Part shown: positions 25,972 through 33,416 of the stretch, piece after piece
Layout: the number at the start of each line of letters is the position of its first letter
Numbering within the stretch: position 1 is the first letter of the stretch
From: Candidatus Electrothrix communis
Lineage (GTDB): Bacteria > Desulfobacterota > Desulfobulbia > Desulfobulbales > Desulfobulbaceae
Length of the DNA stretch: 64,000 bases
Direction: 5' to 3'
Assembly: GCA_030644725.1 (NCBI GenBank)
Contig: CP130629.1
Location: forward strand, 310,001-374,000
Position numbers and translations under genes: made by a program
The notes under the pieces: model-generated
Database searches by the model: none
What the model was told of the DNA's origin: nothing
What the model saw: the letters and a program-made list of their open reading frames with translations, nothing else

Positions 25972-27180
25972 TTACTCTTCCTTTGCTGGGCTTGATCCGC
26001 TCAGTTGTTCTAAGGGCTTCCGATAGATTATTGCTGTAAACAAACAGCCTTCATGATCATCCTGAAACTCGATATCCGGCCATGCGGAAAGGGCGCGTTT
26101 GATCCCCGATCCTAAGCCGTGATACGGCAGCAGCCCTTTGGCAACGTAAGAAACGAGAATGGGATTGCGGATATTGGCGTTGCCAGCACGGATTTTTTCA
26201 ACGGTGAGATTATTAGGCAGGTGACCTGGGCTGATGATTTCAATGCGGTTATCATAGATAAACACACGGATTGCCGCGCTGACTAAATAATCCCGATGGA
26301 CCAGGGCATTGACCAGTAATTCTTCAAAGACTGTTTTCGGGATTTCCGGTATGCCCGGAGAGTTTACTCCGCGCCCGGCCTGTACTTTGTGGAGGTTGCG
26401 CATGATGAAGGCCAGGACATCGGCAAAGATCTTTGGCAGGGGGCCGACAAAATCCTCGGTGTCCATGTAGTCCGAGGCGTGAATTTCATTGCCGGGATAG
26501 CGGATTCCTTTGACCACAAACTGGGGCATGATTAATTCTGGCTGCTCGCCAAACATCAATAGCCCGCCCAGGTTAAGATTCCCGTCATCGGTGGCCAGAT
26601 TCATATTTTGGAGCAGGCGAGTTCGTTCTTCGATGGAATCAGGGTATTCCATTTCGTAGACATCCCGGAGGAAATCTCGGAGGAAATCTCGGAAACGGAG
26701 TTTGTCTAGCTTGTCGATGCCTGCCTTGGTTGGCAGTTCGTCAGCATGAAACTGTGAGGTAACCTGAAACAGTCTGCGCAGTTCTTCCTTGGAGTTTACC
26801 CGTCGCTTATCTGAACCAGTTTTTAGCCAGATGATGCCGTTTTTATCAAAATAGGGCTTGTCGATCCCTTTAGGAACCCGCAACACGATTATAAGGCGAC
26901 CGTCCTCTGAAGCCACATTCTCCGTTTCCACAGTCAAAGGACTGCGAACGCCTTGGCTGGCCGCATTGCTGATCAGCTGGTTGATTCGGCTCACATCCTT
27001 TTGCGAAAGTCCGGGGGTGGAGCCGTCATCGGCTACGCCGATAAAGATGGTGCCGCCGTTAGTATTGGCAAAGGCGGCCATCTCAGCGGCTAAGGATTCG
27101 ACGTTTTTTATGTCCGCTTTGAATTGGCGGGTGCTGTCTTCACCGAGTGTGATTTGGGAGAGGATGTCTGATTGTTTCAT
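25972..27180 (-). CDS. AlbA_2 domain / RecG-like C-terminal domain protein
   Basis: A 402-residue protein. The N-terminus is an AlbA_2 (Schlafen-like) putative DNA- or RNA-binding domain: EDSTRQFKADIKN, AAEMAAFANTNGGTIFIGV, DDGSTPG. The C-terminus is the HATPase-like domain found in 'RecG-related' predicted regulators: FEELLVNALVHRDY, IEIISPGHLPNNLT, GLGSGIKRAL. There is no helicase motor. Such proteins are seen as regulators or in defence loci. A 12-base tandem duplication (AGGAAATCTCGG twice, about 26668-26692) repeats four residues (FRDFLRDFLRD) relative to the other copy. It lies 66 bases downstream of the NACHT gene on the same strand. Confidence 0.85.
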   Translation of the reverse strand: MKQSDILSQITLGEDSTRQFKADIKNVESLAAEMAAFANTNGGTIFIGVADDGSTPGLSQKDVSRINQLISNAASQGVRSPLTVETENVASEDGRLIIVLRVPKGIDKPYFDKNGIIWLKTGSDKRRVNSKEELRRLFQVTSQFHADELPTKAGIDKLDKLRFRDFLRDFLRDVYEMEYPDSIEERTRLLQNMNLATDDGNLNLGGLLMFGEQPELIMPQFVVKGIRYPGNEIHASDYMDTEDFVGPLPKIFADVLAFIMRNLHKVQAGRGVNSPGIPEIPKTVFEELLVNALVHRDYLVSAAIRVFIYDNRIEIISPGHLPNNLTVEKIRAGNANIRNPILVSYVAKGLLPYHGLGSGIKRALSAWPDIEFQDDHEGCLFTAIIYRKPLEQLSGSSPAKEE

Positions 27181-27224
27181 GTTATTATCGTACGGTTTGT
27201 TGGATATTTTTCAACAGGGCATGG

Positions 27225-27248
27225 AGGGGCGGTTCGCGAACCGCCCCT
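27225..27248. repeat. Perfect 24-base palindrome at the NACHT gene stop codon
   Basis: AGGGGCGGTTCG is followed by its exact reverse complement. Together with the flanking bases it is a TGTAGGGGCGG...-type repeat, and the NACHT stop codon (27247-27249) lies in its edge, so the element may have set where that protein ends. Confidence 0.85.
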
Positions 27249-29892
27249 ACACATCCTTGTTTTCCAGGATGGTGCCTGTGAGAATGGCACCTGTTAAATC
27301 TGTTCCCTCCAAATTCGCGCCTTCAAGAAGTGCGTCTTGCAAATTAGCCCAAACAAGTTCTGCATCCTTGAGATTCGATCCTTTAAGGTTTGCCTCTATC
27401 AAATTAGCCCCCAAAAGAGATGATTTTTCAAGATGTGCCTCGCTCAAATTTGCTCGTGCAAGAATTGAATAACGCAACGATGAGTCTTCAAAATGGGACA
27501 TGGTAAAGTTTGCCCAATAAAAATCGATCCCTGCAAGGAAGTAGCCGGATAAATTTAAGAACCCTAGCCAACCAGCACGATCATCTAACCCTCTCACCCG
27601 CGCAATCCACTCCCCGAAGGCTCTATCCGATTCTAAATCCAGCCTGGAAACCTGCTTAGTCAGCTTCGCAATATGAAAATGTACTGCCAGCAGGGCTTCC
27701 TCAGTATTCCTTGCCAAGCTCAGATGCTCCTTAAAGCCTTTGCTCAAGAACACATTAGGAAAGGGCAGGCCCTGATTGATGGTGTAACTGAGTAGCTCCC
27801 GCATCATGCCTTGCAAGTCGAGCAGTTCGTTCTCCTGCATCGACCTGAATTCGTTGCTGATGAAACGCAGTAGGTCTCTGTCTATCGCGGTAACCGCACA
27901 AAAGCCGGTCCAATGTTGGAGAGCATCCTTTTTCGACCACCCATCATCCGGGTCTTCCTGCCGCCGCCTGCGCTGCTTCTGCATCTGGAGCAAAAGGCGG
28001 ATGATCCGCAGGGCGGTCAGGTACTCACCAAAGCTTTTATGCGTGAACTCAAAGGTGGGGTCGCCGTCTTGACGATTTTCACTTTGGCGAAAATAAAAAG
28101 CTGTGAGCAGGCGGGTCACTCCAGCCTTGGCCCCTTCTTGAAATTTTTCTAAATATTTGTCAATGCCTCCAGATTTACATTTTTTTTGAATACCGGAAAC
28201 CGTGGCCGTCCGCCCATCACCATGCCAGACCGCCAGGGCGATTTCTTCCAGCACCCGGACAAACTGTTCCTCATCCAGTTCATTGACACAGGCCCTACCT
28301 TTTCCGCATTCCTCGTACTGACGGCAATAGACCGCCTTGATCAGGTCAGCATAGATCTGGTTCAGAGTGGTGTCATCGGTGAACTTGATGGTCTTGCGGT
28401 CATAGCTCAACGCGACCAAGTAATTGAGTAGGGGCTGGGCAGTAATCTCAGCAAGATGATCCCGAGTCAAGTCAGCAGGCAGGCCCGCATAGTCTTTACC
28501 TGCGGCCTCACCGTATTGCCGCCACCATCTTTGCCGTTGATCCTCAACCAGCAACTCGTCCGGGTCATGAAATTCTTTCCGCTCCTCTTCCTCGACAAAA
28601 TAGGGCAGCACAGAGCTGATTTGCTTGGCTTCACGCAGTTTGGTTGCCACCGACTGGATAGCAATGGTCCGCCCGGTGATGATGACCTGCCGTTGCTTGT
28701 GATAGCCGTTGCCTTCCTGGATACGGCGCAGCACCTCGTCCACAAAGTTGTTCGCCACCTCCGAGGCAGCCTTGCCTTGCAGAGCCAGTTCATCCAGACC
28801 GTCAAAGATGATTAGCAGGCGGTCTTTGCCTGTATTGGCATCCAGCGGATTGCCGGACAGGAACGGGTTGTTTTGAATATGACGCTCCATCGCCGAAATC
28901 AGGTTGTCCGTGGCATCAAAGAGATGAAGAGGGATGTAGAGGCAGGGGATGTTGGTTTCCTGAGCAATCCGGGCGGCAAAGACCTTGGCAAAGGTGGATT
29001 TGCCGGAACCGGGGCCGCCGCTGATAAAGCGGACAGCAGGTCCGGCAGCAGGATTGTGCAGCCAGCTTCGGAATTCGCTTTCCAGATCCACTACGATTTT
29101 TTTCACCTGATCTCGTTGCGGCTCTAGCTCCTGACTGTGTTCGTCTCCCTGCTCCTTTTCTTCATAATAGGCCCGCAACGGCACATAGACCTTGTCCACG
29201 CCAAAGGCTTCGGCAAACATCCGGTCGCTGACTTGCCGTTGCAGATGCTGTGCGTACAGTTGCCAGCTTCGGGCCTCTTCGGTCGCCTTGGTAAAGGGGC
29301 TGTCAAAATGATTTTTCAGCTCCGCATAATCCTGCGGGGCCTTCTTCCAGGTCTCGTGGAGGGCAAAGACAAAATAATCCGGCAAACGGCAGGCAATCTG
29401 TTCGGCATTCGTTTGTTTGGCACCAAGTCCTTGCAGCCAAGCAGCTACAGGCTCATGCAAATCTTGCAACAGAGGTAATTCACCTGGCCGGTCAAAGAAC
29501 TTCGGGTTGATTGTTACCTCCGCCCGGCCCATTTCCTCTTCAAAGCGAACGGAAAGAGCTTTGAGCTGTTCTTCATCGGGGCGATTGCGGAACAAATCAA
29601 AATGGTTATCCACCAGCTCAAAAAGAGCGGCCGTCAAGGAGCGATAGATCAGCAGCCAAGCCAGTTCGCCGGGGTTTTTGCGTAGGCCCGCCGCATCAAG
29701 GGTTTCTAGGGCAGCACTGGCAGCGTCGCTGAAATCCAGCATTGCCCCTTCCACCACCATCTTGCCGATACCAAGTAGCAGTTTGCGCGGTTCCGCCTTG
29801 ATCTCCCGGTTCCAAAGAGCAACCGGTCTGCTGATGTTGAGTCCGTTATCAGGGGGTTCAGCCACAGCATCTCCTTTTTGTTGTAAGGTCAT
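27247..29892 (-). CDS. NACHT-type NTPase with C-terminal pentapeptide repeats
   Basis: An 881-residue STAND-class NTPase. Residues about 1-250 are an uncharacterised helical domain. The NACHT domain follows, with Walker A ISGGPGSGKSTFAKV (about 289-303) and Walker B LLIIFDGLDELA (about 360-371), then a winged-helix/helical part containing FTHKSFGEYLTALRI. The last ~95 residues are pentapeptide repeats (A/N-L-x-x patterns such as ANLSEAHLEKSSLLGANLIE). Bacterial NACHT proteins are often antiphage sensors, with the C-terminus as sensor and N-terminus as effector; that role is inference. The start overlaps the mqnA stop by ATGA, an odd partner for a defence gene. Confidence 0.9.
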   Translation of the reverse strand: MTLQQKGDAVAEPPDNGLNISRPVALWNREIKAEPRKLLLGIGKMVVEGAMLDFSDAASAALETLDAAGLRKNPGELAWLLIYRSLTAALFELVDNHFDLFRNRPDEEQLKALSVRFEEEMGRAEVTINPKFFDRPGELPLLQDLHEPVAAWLQGLGAKQTNAEQIACRLPDYFVFALHETWKKAPQDYAELKNHFDSPFTKATEEARSWQLYAQHLQRQVSDRMFAEAFGVDKVYVPLRAYYEEKEQGDEHSQELEPQRDQVKKIVVDLESEFRSWLHNPAAGPAVRFISGGPGSGKSTFAKVFAARIAQETNIPCLYIPLHLFDATDNLISAMERHIQNNPFLSGNPLDANTGKDRLLIIFDGLDELALQGKAASEVANNFVDEVLRRIQEGNGYHKQRQVIITGRTIAIQSVATKLREAKQISSVLPYFVEEEERKEFHDPDELLVEDQRQRWWRQYGEAAGKDYAGLPADLTRDHLAEITAQPLLNYLVALSYDRKTIKFTDDTTLNQIYADLIKAVYCRQYEECGKGRACVNELDEEQFVRVLEEIALAVWHGDGRTATVSGIQKKCKSGGIDKYLEKFQEGAKAGVTRLLTAFYFRQSENRQDGDPTFEFTHKSFGEYLTALRIIRLLLQMQKQRRRRQEDPDDGWSKKDALQHWTGFCAVTAIDRDLLRFISNEFRSMQENELLDLQGMMRELLSYTINQGLPFPNVFLSKGFKEHLSLARNTEEALLAVHFHIAKLTKQVSRLDLESDRAFGEWIARVRGLDDRAGWLGFLNLSGYFLAGIDFYWANFTMSHFEDSSLRYSILARANLSEAHLEKSSLLGANLIEANLKGSNLKDAELVWANLQDALLEGANLEGTDLTGAILTGTILENKDV

Positions 29893-30731
29893 GGGAATAT
29901 TTTTAGCGGCAGGGCCTTGGCAGATGCTGCTCCGTGGCGAATCAAACGGCTGAAGAACTCTTCCAGGGCCTCTAGCTTTGCCGAGGAAAGATCGTATTCC
30001 ATAGCTTGGAGATAATGGAGACAGGCAGTGGGGTCCATCGGGATACGGCGAGCCGCCCGTTCAGAGATCTCCGGCAGACGCTCCTGGCCCTGATCACGAC
30101 AGGAAAGCAGGGTCTGATGCAGCTCTCTTGCCGCGTCTTCCGCTGTTGCAAGAAAATCTTCGCGCACAGCGCAGACGGAAAAGACAAAAGGCAGGCTAGT
30201 CTGCTGGTTCCAGAATTCCGCCAGATCGACTTGAACAGGGTAGGGCGAGTTGGTCTCTGTTGCCAGCCGCAGGGCCTCGTCGCCGATGGCAAGCACGGCT
30301 GCCGGTTCGTTGGCAGGATCGCGGGCACCGAAGACCTCGCCGCTGGTATATTTGGGTTTGACTAAGAAAAAATCTTCCAGAATAATGCGCAAGAGCCAGA
30401 CCGAGGTGTCGGACTGACCGGTCATGAGCACCTGTTTGCCGTCCAGCTCCTCCGGCGGAACTGAGGAAAAGAGAAACACACTGCCCACCGGTCCGGTGGC
30501 GGAAATCGAAAGATCAGCCATAATTCGGTACTGCTCTGGTCGGACCGCATACTCGTAGCAGGAGACAAAACCGAGGTCAAGTTCTCCGGCAGCCAGCAGG
30601 CGATTGAGCTGTGCAGGCGGGGCCTCGGTCACGGGCCAGTCTGGGCGATGCACCTGCTCTTTCCATACCTCGTAAATAGGGGCAGTGTTGATGTAGTTGA
30701 CCATGCCGAAGCGTGCCATAGTTTTTTTCAT
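29889..30731 (-). CDS. mqnA: Chorismate dehydratase MqnA
   Basis: MqnA removes water from chorismate to give 3-enolpyruvylbenzoate, the entry to the futalosine menaquinone pathway. The protein (about 280 residues) has GMVNYINTAPIYEVW at the start, LAAGELDLGFVSCYEYA, SISATGPVGSVFLFS and ILEDFF, all typical. The start at 30731 (MKKTM) is preferred by length; ATG 30740 and TTG 30749 are also in frame. Its stop overlaps the NACHT start. MqnC and a deaminase of the same pathway lie at 45-47 kb. Confidence 0.92.
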   Translation of the reverse strand: MKKTMARFGMVNYINTAPIYEVWKEQVHRPDWPVTEAPPAQLNRLLAAGELDLGFVSCYEYAVRPEQYRIMADLSISATGPVGSVFLFSSVPPEELDGKQVLMTGQSDTSVWLLRIILEDFFLVKPKYTSGEVFGARDPANEPAAVLAIGDEALRLATETNSPYPVQVDLAEFWNQQTSLPFVFSVCAVREDFLATAEDAARELHQTLLSCRDQGQERLPEISERAARRIPMDPTACLHYLQAMEYDLSSAKLEALEEFFSRLIRHGAASAKALPLKIFP

Positions 30732-30749
30732 GCTACTCATTTCCCACAA

Positions 30750-31427
30750 ACCGCATCTGTTCTTGGGTTATCTTAAGCCATTGGCCCTGATTTTTGCTGT
30801 CTACCCAGGTGGGCAGGTTGGTCGTCTCATCAGCCCGCTCATAATGGTATGCATTTCAATCTCTTCAAGATTCCTTTCGCTCATATCTAGGCGGCAAAGG
30901 TTTAAATGTATCCCTTGGTTCTTTATCGCCTTGTGAAATCAAAATTAATTTCTCTGTATTTCTACTGAAAACCAAAAAGATGCGCAAGTGAATTGAACGA
31001 AACCAGTGCTGGAGAGTTCTCTTGATTGGAAATGGTTTATTCCGTCAGCCGGTTCAATTGATTGCCTTCATCTGAACATAATGCCACAATATCTGGTTAT
31101 AGACATAAGGTGAAGACCACCGAAAAGAATAAAACAGGTCAGATGGTTGTCGAGTTGTTATTTGGAGGAATATTTTTTTAGTCGTTTCCACCTATAAAGA
31201 AGGCACTCTGTGGTACATGGTGATGCTCTTCTTTAAGCGGATATTTTTTGATTGATTCTTGGGCTCGATCCTGTTCTGTAATCCGCATCACTGCGCAATC
31301 CGAAAAAGGGTTCGAGTGCCGGGACGGGATGTTTTTTATTTGCGCTTTTCAATAAAAAATAAATAAAAATTTATTCCTTTTCGGGAGTGATTATCAATAG
31401 CATGTGTTTGATTTTTAAGAAAAAAAC
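30750..31427. other. Intergenic region, inverted-repeat element, no gene
   Basis: AT-rich DNA without a supported gene. At about 30990-31071 an imperfect inverted repeat (ATTGAAC / GTTCAAT arms, right end GATTGCCTTCA) resembles the better-formed element at 32156-32225. Confidence 0.45.
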
Positions 31428-31456
31428 TTGACATGTATTGTCTGGTGTTATAGAAA
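31428..31456 (+). promoter_or_regulatory. Sigma-70 promoter upstream of a GEMM riboswitch
   Basis: TTGACA and TAGAAA are separated by 17 bases. Transcription would start about 45 bases ahead of the riboswitch core. Confidence 0.65.
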
Positions 31457-31506
31457 GAGCTTATATTGAAGCTCAGTAATGAGCCAATATCTCTGCTTTC
31501 TGGCCG

Positions 31507-31595
31507 AAGCCGGAAAGTTGAAAAAGCCACAGCCGCCGTGAGGCGGTGTCGGAAAGCCACGGATCTCCCAGAAAGAGACAGCCGGGTTACCAACT
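31507..31595 (+). ncRNA. GEMM-I cyclic-dinucleotide riboswitch (copy 1)
   Basis: The core reads AAAGCCACAGCC, a hairpin closed by a GTGA (GNRA) loop, GGTGTCGGAAAGCCACGG, a short CTC/GAG stem, and AGCCGGGTTACC. The conserved AAAGCCACGG...AGCCGGGTTRCC and GNRA-capped stem are hallmarks of GEMM-I RNA, which binds c-di-GMP (or cGAMP in the Geobacter-type variant). The second copy at 42685-42770 keeps every paired element. Downstream, GCTGTCTCTTT (31662-31672) is an exact complement of AAAGAGACAGC (31572-31582) inside the aptamer, so ligand binding and this pairing would exclude each other. An A in the place of the usual ligand-pairing G hints at cGAMP; this needs testing. Confidence 0.82.
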
Positions 31596-31857
31596 TTTAC
31601 TTTTGAGTGCCGGAGGGTAGAGCTATGCTCATCCAAGAAGTTCCATTCAGCTATATTGGCAGCTGTCTCTTTTGTTGCCTTTTCCTTACGTATTTTTTCC
31701 AGAAGAAGATCTGCTTATTTTTCCGGGCGCCACCGAATATTCGCATATATGCCTTTCAATACGGGTAACGTTTTAATATTATTTAATTACCTTTGGGTTT
31801 GTTTGTCGGCAATATGGTTGTTTATTTGATTTCGAAATTCAAATAGAGGTGGCACGA

Positions 31858-32046
31858 ATGCAGGATTTTAAAGTTGAAGCATCAGAATTGGCTTTAGAAA
31901 AAGCGGCGAAGATGATTTGCACCATGAAGATAGGATTATGCCCTCTTCACGAAGAAAATTTTTCAGGCTGTCACTGCACATGTCATGAAGAAATTCGTCC
32001 ATGGCAGTGTTGGGTGATTCACTTCAAGAGTATAGCCGAGCATTGA
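31858..32046 (+). CDS. Small Cys/His-rich protein downstream of the riboswitch
   Basis: A 62-residue protein with six Cys and four His, mostly clustered: C21, C28PLH, C38HCTCH, C51, H55. This spacing suggests metal binding; no family is recognised. The start at 31858 has a good ribosome site (GAGGTGG, 6 bases upstream). A promoter, a riboswitch and a terminator bracket it as a single-gene transcription unit, which supports it being real. No signal peptide. Confidence 0.6.
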   Translation: MQDFKVEASELALEKAAKMICTMKIGLCPLHEENFSGCHCTCHEEIRPWQCWVIHFKSIAEH

Positions 32047-32052
32047 GGTGGG

Positions 32053-32084
32053 CTCGGGCTGAGCGAGTGGCCCGGTTTTTTTTT
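32053..32084 (+). terminator. Terminator after the small Cys-rich gene
   Basis: TCGGGCT pairs with GGCCCGG (two G-U pairs) around an eight-base loop, followed by nine T. Confidence 0.65.
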
Positions 32085-32155
32085 GGGCAAGCCAAGCCTC
32101 TGCTGGGGGGGGGCACTCGTGCCCAAAGGTCCGTCGTCAAGTAGTGTCAAAAAAA

Positions 32156-32225
32156 TGAAGGCAATTAACGGAGACCGGAAGCCCTGCTGTGAAACTCGGC
32201 CAACCGGTTTTATTAATTGCCTTCA
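32156..32225. repeat. Short inverted-repeat element
   Basis: TGAAGGCAATTAA and TTAATTGCCTTCA are exact 13-base inverted repeats about 44 bases apart, with inner ACCGG / CCGGT. The right half resembles 31045-31071. It has the look of a very short non-autonomous element or RNA hairpin. The rest of 32226-32767 is AT-rich with no supported gene and could include a CRISPR leader. Confidence 0.55.
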
Positions 32226-32767
32226 CTTTAAAAATAACCACATATTCTTGTTTATAATTTTACAATAACAGGAGAAATGTTAACGGAAGATTAACCGGAA
32301 GGTTTTTTTGTGATTTACTACTTTTTTGAGAGTGATGATTGATGTTTTTCGTTTCTCGTCATGTCGGAATATGTTAGTATGTGTCTGCCTTCAGGGTGTT
32401 GTCGGTGGAAAAAACGTTCATCAATGGCTGGTGGAGATGATAGAACAGGTGGTTTGTGCATGCTGAGAGGAAGGGGGGAAACGGTCGGACATGGAATTTT
32501 TCCAGGCTATTTTTTCTCGTTGTCATTATTTGTCATTATTGAAAAAATGCATTTATAGCTTTGGATTTTCAGGAGAAATTTTTTTAAAAATGATTGTAAA
32601 TTCAATTTTTAATACTGATCATGACAAAGTGGTCACGATGTCGTGCAACGAATTGTATTATCGCCTGTAATGCCGGTTCAAAATTCACAACTTTCAAAAC
32701 CTGATTCCATGTCGTTTTTTTACTTGCTTAATCTGCTGAATCTATTATCGTTTAAAGCAAGGCCGCT

Positions 32768-32940
32768 GTCGTAGCACCTACCCTATGAAGAGGGTATTAA
32801 GACGGCTGTTGATCAACGTCTTCCCCACATTCGGGAGTCGTAGCACCTACCCTATGAAGAGGGTATTAAGACTTCGCCCGAGGAGTATGAAATTCCAACC
32901 TGTTTGGCGGTCGTAGCACCTACCCTATGAAGAGGGTATT
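32768..32940. CRISPR. Minimal CRISPR array: three repeats, two spacers, no cas genes
   Basis: Two identical 36-base repeats (32768-32803 and 32837-32872) begin GTCGTAGCACCTACC and end AGAGGGTATTAAGAC, with a TACCCT/AGGGTA internal stem. A third copy (32910-32940) matches for 31 bases and then loses its last five. Spacers are 33 bases (32804-32836) and 37 bases (32873-32909) and unrelated to each other. No cas gene is in the window, so it is an orphan or remnant array. The degenerate third repeat runs into a GTAGGGGCAGG element that starts six bases later. Direction cannot be settled; the truncated end is probably leader-distal. Confidence 0.85.
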
Positions 32941-32945
32941 CTAAT

Positions 32946-33018
32946 GTAGGGGCAGGCCCATGTGTCTGCCTTGTATTGCCCTCCCGGCTGGAACTGGGCG
33001 ACCGCCGGTCGCCCCTAC
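32946..33018. repeat. GTAGGGGCAGG-type repeat abutting the CRISPR array
   Basis: Opens GTAGGGGCAGGCCCATG and closes GGTCGCCCCTAC, with a GGGCGACC-GCC-GGTCGCCC hairpin at its right end. It belongs to the same family as the copies at 1846 and 18562 and seems to have cut the third CRISPR repeat. Confidence 0.8.
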
Positions 33019-33037
33019 GCCAACGCAGGCAGGGCAT

Positions 33038-33076
33038 AAAAAAAGGGTCACCGACTTCTGTCGGCGACCCTTTTTT
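33038..33076 (-). terminator. Rho-independent terminator (bidirectional)
   Basis: AAAAAAGGGTCACCGAC and GTCGGCGACCCTTTTTT pair with one mismatch around a TTCT loop. It lies past the 3' end of the AAA ATPase transcription unit. Confidence 0.85.
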
Positions 33077-33120
33077 GTACGTTCAACTGATCTTCCCCTT
33101 CTTCCCTTCAAATCACATCA

Positions 33121-33416
33121 TCATACCCCGCACTCACCCCCCCCCCCAATCTCCAACTCGACCAGCTCCGCCACCCACTGCTTCTTACAGACCGGATATT
33201 TCTTATACTCCTCATAAAAGCGCTGCTTATTATATTTAAACAACCTGATGGGATCAGAGGGATCAAGCTCCGACAAGAGTAATTGATCAGTTCAATAGAA
33301 AGCGGAATATAGTAGAACTGTTTACCTGCCGCAAAGCGCTTCTGTATCCGTTCTAAGGTGAAAAACAGGGGCGGGATTTCTTCTGCATGGCGGGTAATAA
33401 AATTCTTCTTTTTCAT
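33121..33416 (-). pseudogene. Frameshifted small gene downstream of the AAA ATPase
   Basis: The start (MKKKNFITRHAEEIPP) overlaps the AAA stop by ATGA. After IPLSIELIN the frame slips by one base near 33290. The coherent continuation LLLSELDPSDPIRLFKYNKQ...YPVCKKQWVAELVELEI is in another frame and ends near 33121; the unshifted frame continues as Arg/Ser-rich noise to 33108. An 11-C run (33137-33147, G on the coding strand) sits close to the end and could vary in length. The gene may be a real third partner of the AAA module carrying a mutation or a sequencing error. Function unknown. Confidence 0.65.

Noticed and set aside
32361-32558. 65-codon frame in the AT-rich region before the CRISPR repeats
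   Set aside because: No ribosome site, no domain, atypical composition.
32768-32940. Reading the three 36-base repeats as riboswitches or REP elements
   Set aside because: Identical repeats with 33- and 37-base unrelated spacers and an internal stem fit CRISPR much better.
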